NCBI RefSeq assembly: GCF_018128945.1 | Contig: NZ_CP068393.1 | Span: 2,976,001-3,040,000 of the forward strand | Reading direction: 5' to 3' | Source: Aristaeella hokkaidonensis | GTDB taxonomy: Bacteria > Bacillota > Clostridia > Christensenellales > Aristaeellaceae | DNA length: 64,000 nt | Shown here: one piece after another, positions 61,656 to 64,000 of the stretch | How the letters are laid out: every line of letters starts with the position of its first letter | Numbering within the stretch: the stretch's first letter is position 1 | Position numbers and translations under genes: made by a program | The notes under the pieces: generated by a model | Databases searched by the model: none | Seen by the model: the letters and a program-made list of their open reading frames with translations, nothing else | What the model was told of the DNA's origin: nothing

Positions 61656-63050
61656 TTATTCAAACCATTTTACCGGCAGGTAGGCGCGCTGGTTTTCCAG
61701 CATTTCGTTGAAGAGCTTTTCTCCGTCCGCCGGGGTGACGCCGGACAGCTGCGGATCATTCAGGAAAGTGGTCAGGCCGAGCTTCCGGTCGCAGCGGAGG
61801 GCGGCGGTCAGGGTGTTTTCCTGGTTCAGCACATGCCGGGTGATGAGCGGAAGGATGGAGGCGGGCACCGGCCCCGCGTATACGGGATCAATGCGGTTCA
61901 GCCCGAAGAGGGCGTTGGTTTCCACCACGGCGCCCAGGGGCAGGTTGGGAATCTGGCCGCGGTTGGGGATGTTGACATTGGACACCATATCCCCGAGGCC
62001 GAGCAGGGCCTTCAGCAGCAGGTGGCCTTCCTCCCCGGAACCGTTCAGGGTGATTTCCTTCTTTCCGCTGACCAGGTCTTCCGACATCTGCAGCCGTTCC
62101 TTCAGGTCCTGCTTCCGCCAGGAGACGGGGGTCAGGCTGAATTTCCATTTCCGGACGGTTTCCGGATTCCGGGTATACCAGGGAGCCACAAACTCGGCCA
62201 GGTGCCGGTCTCCGGCTGCGGCGATCACGCCGTAGCGGCGGAACAGGTCAAACTTCACGCGCTGGGCGCAGTTGAAGTGGGAGTTCATCCAGTTGTCGTC
62301 CCCGCCTTCATCATAGCCACTTTCCGCGTATTTCTCCACGAAGCGGGCATAGAGGGGGAACAGGTCGCGTCCCTGCCAGGTGGCAGAGGTCAGCCAGGTG
62401 AAGTGGTTGATACCGGTGACGGTGGTATACAGATCCTGGCGCTTCACGCCGTCGATTCCCTCTTCGGTTTTCAGCATGGAGCAGAGCAGCTTCTGGGTGC
62501 CGAAAACCTCATGGCAGCAGCCAAAGGCCCGGATCTCCGGAAAGACCTCGTAGAGGGTGCGCACGCAAAGGGACATGGGGTTAGTATAGTTGATAACCCA
62601 GGCTTCCGGAGCGTAATCCCGGATGGCTTCGCCGATGGTGACAAACATGGGGATGGTACGCATGGCGCGCATGAATCCGCCGGCGCCGACCGTGTCGCCC
62701 ACCGGCTGCCAGATGCCGAGGCGCTCCGGCAGGTGGACGTCTGATTCCATTTCGTCAAAGGTGCCGGGCAGGATGGAGATGACCACAAAATCCGCCCCGG
62801 TCAGCGCTTCCTGCAGGGAATTGCTGACCTTGTAGGCCCAGCGGGACGCCGTGTCCGGGTGGGCGCTGATTTTTTCACCGATGATCCGGTTCCGCTCCGC
62901 GGCTTCCCGGTCAATATCATACAGGCGTACGGTACCGCAGATTTCGCTGTCCAGGGCAAGGTCCTTCATAAAGCCCCAGGCCCAGCCCCGGGAACCGCCG
63001 CCGATATAGGCTACCGTGAGTTCGCGAACATTCTTGGTTGTCTGATTCAT
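61656..63050 (-). CDS. GH4 family NAD-dependent glycosidase (alpha-glucosidase/galactosidase type)
   Basis: A 464-residue GH4 enzyme, which uses NAD+ and a divalent metal in an oxidation-elimination mechanism. The nucleotide motif GGGSRGW is at about 17-23, INYTNPMS supports substrate binding, and the metal ligands are in GCCHEVFG and GINHFTW. Sequence around CHEVFG suggests the alpha-glucosidase/galactosidase/galacturonidase branch rather than 6-phospho-specific enzymes. ATG 63050 has AGGAGG upstream. It follows the GH43 gene by 96 bp. Confidence 0.9.
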   Translation of the reverse strand: MNQTTKNVRELTVAYIGGGSRGWAWGFMKDLALDSEICGTVRLYDIDREAAERNRIIGEKISAHPDTASRWAYKVSNSLQEALTGADFVVISILPGTFDEMESDVHLPERLGIWQPVGDTVGAGGFMRAMRTIPMFVTIGEAIRDYAPEAWVINYTNPMSLCVRTLYEVFPEIRAFGCCHEVFGTQKLLCSMLKTEEGIDGVKRQDLYTTVTGINHFTWLTSATWQGRDLFPLYARFVEKYAESGYDEGGDDNWMNSHFNCAQRVKFDLFRRYGVIAAAGDRHLAEFVAPWYTRNPETVRKWKFSLTPVSWRKQDLKERLQMSEDLVSGKKEITLNGSGEEGHLLLKALLGLGDMVSNVNIPNRGQIPNLPLGAVVETNALFGLNRIDPVYAGPVPASILPLITRHVLNQENTLTAALRCDRKLGLTTFLNDPQLSGVTPADGEKLFNEMLENQRAYLPVKWFE

Positions 63051-63146
63051 ATGCTGCCTCCTGAGAGTGATTGATGAAAACCGGAGGAAAGGCACTGATT
63101 ATTGTTCGCCTTTCCCTCCGGATATCCTTTCAACGGAATAAGAATT

Positions 63147-63989
63147 TTACAGGCTGACCGGGATAAACCGGGGACGCTCCAGCAGGTGGGTGTTCGGACT
63201 GTGAAGGGTCAGGTACACGCCGCCTTCCAGGTCCCGGAAGAGCATGCCGTGGCCGCCGTCTTCCAGAAAGAGGGGATCGATCTGGGAAAAGTGCCCGTCT
63301 ATTTCGCCGTTGTCCGAAACGGCCAGGCCCTGGGCATAGCCTTTTTCCGAGAATCCTGACCACAGGCAGAGCAGGGTTCCGTCCTTCCGGCGCCACAGGA
63401 AAGGTCCGTCCGTCACATAGCCGGTGATGCCGGAGGAGTGATGGACCGGCCGGGCCCAGGGAGCGTCAGAGCCGCGGAAGAGCAGGAAGGGCTTTTCCGC
63501 GGCAGCCTTCAGGTCCCCGGTCAGGCGCATGGCCAGGATTTCACCGTCTCCTGCCTGCACCCATTCGTGGCAGAACACGATATAGGGTACGCCGTCGGAG
63601 GAGACGTGGAAGGTGCCGTCGAGGCATTCCCAGTCTGCCGGGGTGACAGGGCCGTCGGACCAGGGTTCAAAGGGACCGAGTGGAGAGGCGGAACGCAGGA
63701 TGGCGGTTCCGCGCCTGCGCGCGTCGCTTTTGAAGCTGGCGAACATATAGAACATGCCCTGCCAGGGATGCACCTCGGGCGCCCAGTAATTCCGGTCGGC
63801 CCAGAAGGTGCCGTCATTATGGAAACAGACGGCCGGACCTTCCCAGGTGTGCAGGTCCCGGCCGGTATAGACGTCAAAGCCGTCCGCAGGTCCCCAGCAG
63901 GTAGCCCCGCGGGTGCCGTACAGGTAATACTGTCCTTCGTGGATCAGCACAAACGGATCCCGGACGTTGATTTCCTCGGTGTGAATCAT
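63147..63989 (-). CDS. GH43 family glycoside hydrolase
   Basis: A 280-residue five-bladed propeller enzyme without signal peptide. The catalytic base Asp11 is in VRDPFVL, and the pKa-modulating Asp is in ECLDGTFHV. At the place of the usual acid Glu the sequence reads VTDGPFLW, so the acid may be Asp or come from elsewhere; some GH43 subgroups share this. Substrates in the family are arabinosides and xylosides. It is complete, with ATG 11 bp from the window edge, and forms an operon with the GH4 gene; upstream members may lie outside the window. Confidence 0.85.
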   Translation of the reverse strand: MIHTEEINVRDPFVLIHEGQYYLYGTRGATCWGPADGFDVYTGRDLHTWEGPAVCFHNDGTFWADRNYWAPEVHPWQGMFYMFASFKSDARRRGTAILRSASPLGPFEPWSDGPVTPADWECLDGTFHVSSDGVPYIVFCHEWVQAGDGEILAMRLTGDLKAAAEKPFLLFRGSDAPWARPVHHSSGITGYVTDGPFLWRRKDGTLLCLWSGFSEKGYAQGLAVSDNGEIDGHFSQIDPLFLEDGGHGMLFRDLEGGVYLTLHSPNTHLLERPRFIPVSL

Positions 63990-64000
63990 GGAAAACTCCT

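Overview
This 64 kb window comes from an anaerobic, GC-rich member of the Bacillota, probably a gut or rumen Clostridia. The evidence is an oxygen-sensitive class III ribonucleotide reductase, a meso-diaminopimelate dehydrogenase lysine route, LplABC-type sugar importers, plant-polysaccharide glycosidases, MrfA/MrfB, a CtsR-type heat-shock operator and strong AGGAGG-like ribosome binding sites. A Christensenellales-like placement is only an inference. There is no rRNA, tRNA, CRISPR array, prophage or insertion sequence that I can see, so this is chromosomal core plus ordinary accessory genes.

Layout. 1-5.4 kb: norspermidine-type polyamine genes, an M3 peptidase, a MutT-like NUDIX and an Eis-like acetyltransferase. 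5.4-9.8 kb: two divergent deaminated-base DNA glycosylases, a TetR-controlled ABC exporter and an ADP-ribose NUDIX. 9.9-12.8 kb: a secreted SGNH esterase and a GH51 arabinofuranosidase, followed by an array of hairpins. 13-17.5 kb: a GGDEF protein with a ribbon-helix-helix tail, an HD phosphohydrolase and a zinc/cadmium efflux operon (separate HMA chaperone, P-type ATPase, ArsR). 17.6-20.6 kb: a methionine ABC importer whose binding protein is circularly permuted. 20.6-28 kb: ketopantoate reductase, mrfA-mrfB, a TPR protein, signal peptidase I and a zinc-finger membrane protein. 28.1-35.2 kb: a complete F-type ATP synthase operon with Na+-type c-subunit residues and a short epsilon. 35.2-41 kb: M18 aminopeptidase, PfkB kinase, 5-formyl-THF cyclo-ligase and dapA-dapB-ddh. 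41-50 kb: two paralogous solute-binding proteins, two LplB/LplC permeases (the second with a long extra N-terminal region), an AraC regulator, an orphan membrane protein and an AEC transporter. 51-54.6 kb: NrdD fused to a redoxin domain, then a thioredoxin reductase. 54.7-64 kb: Hsp20, a DUF362 ferredoxin, an Lgt-like protein, a phosphodiester glycosidase, YbaK, a MutS-like ATPase, a DUF1858 protein and GH4/GH43 glycosidases.

The most notable items are the circularly permuted MetQ with its structured leader RNA; the GGDEF-RHH fusion next to a perfect palindrome at its own promoter; two intergenic arrays of unlike hairpins joined by a constant RTGAAAT heptamer; and six short tandem arrays with a strict 7-nt period placed just after gene ends, two of them inside the ATP synthase operon. 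Several regulatory sites are readable directly: paired NrdR-like boxes before nrdD, a CtsR operator before hsp20, an ArsR-type operator before the metal operon and a TetR palindrome. All functional assignments are from sequence reading only; no database search was run.
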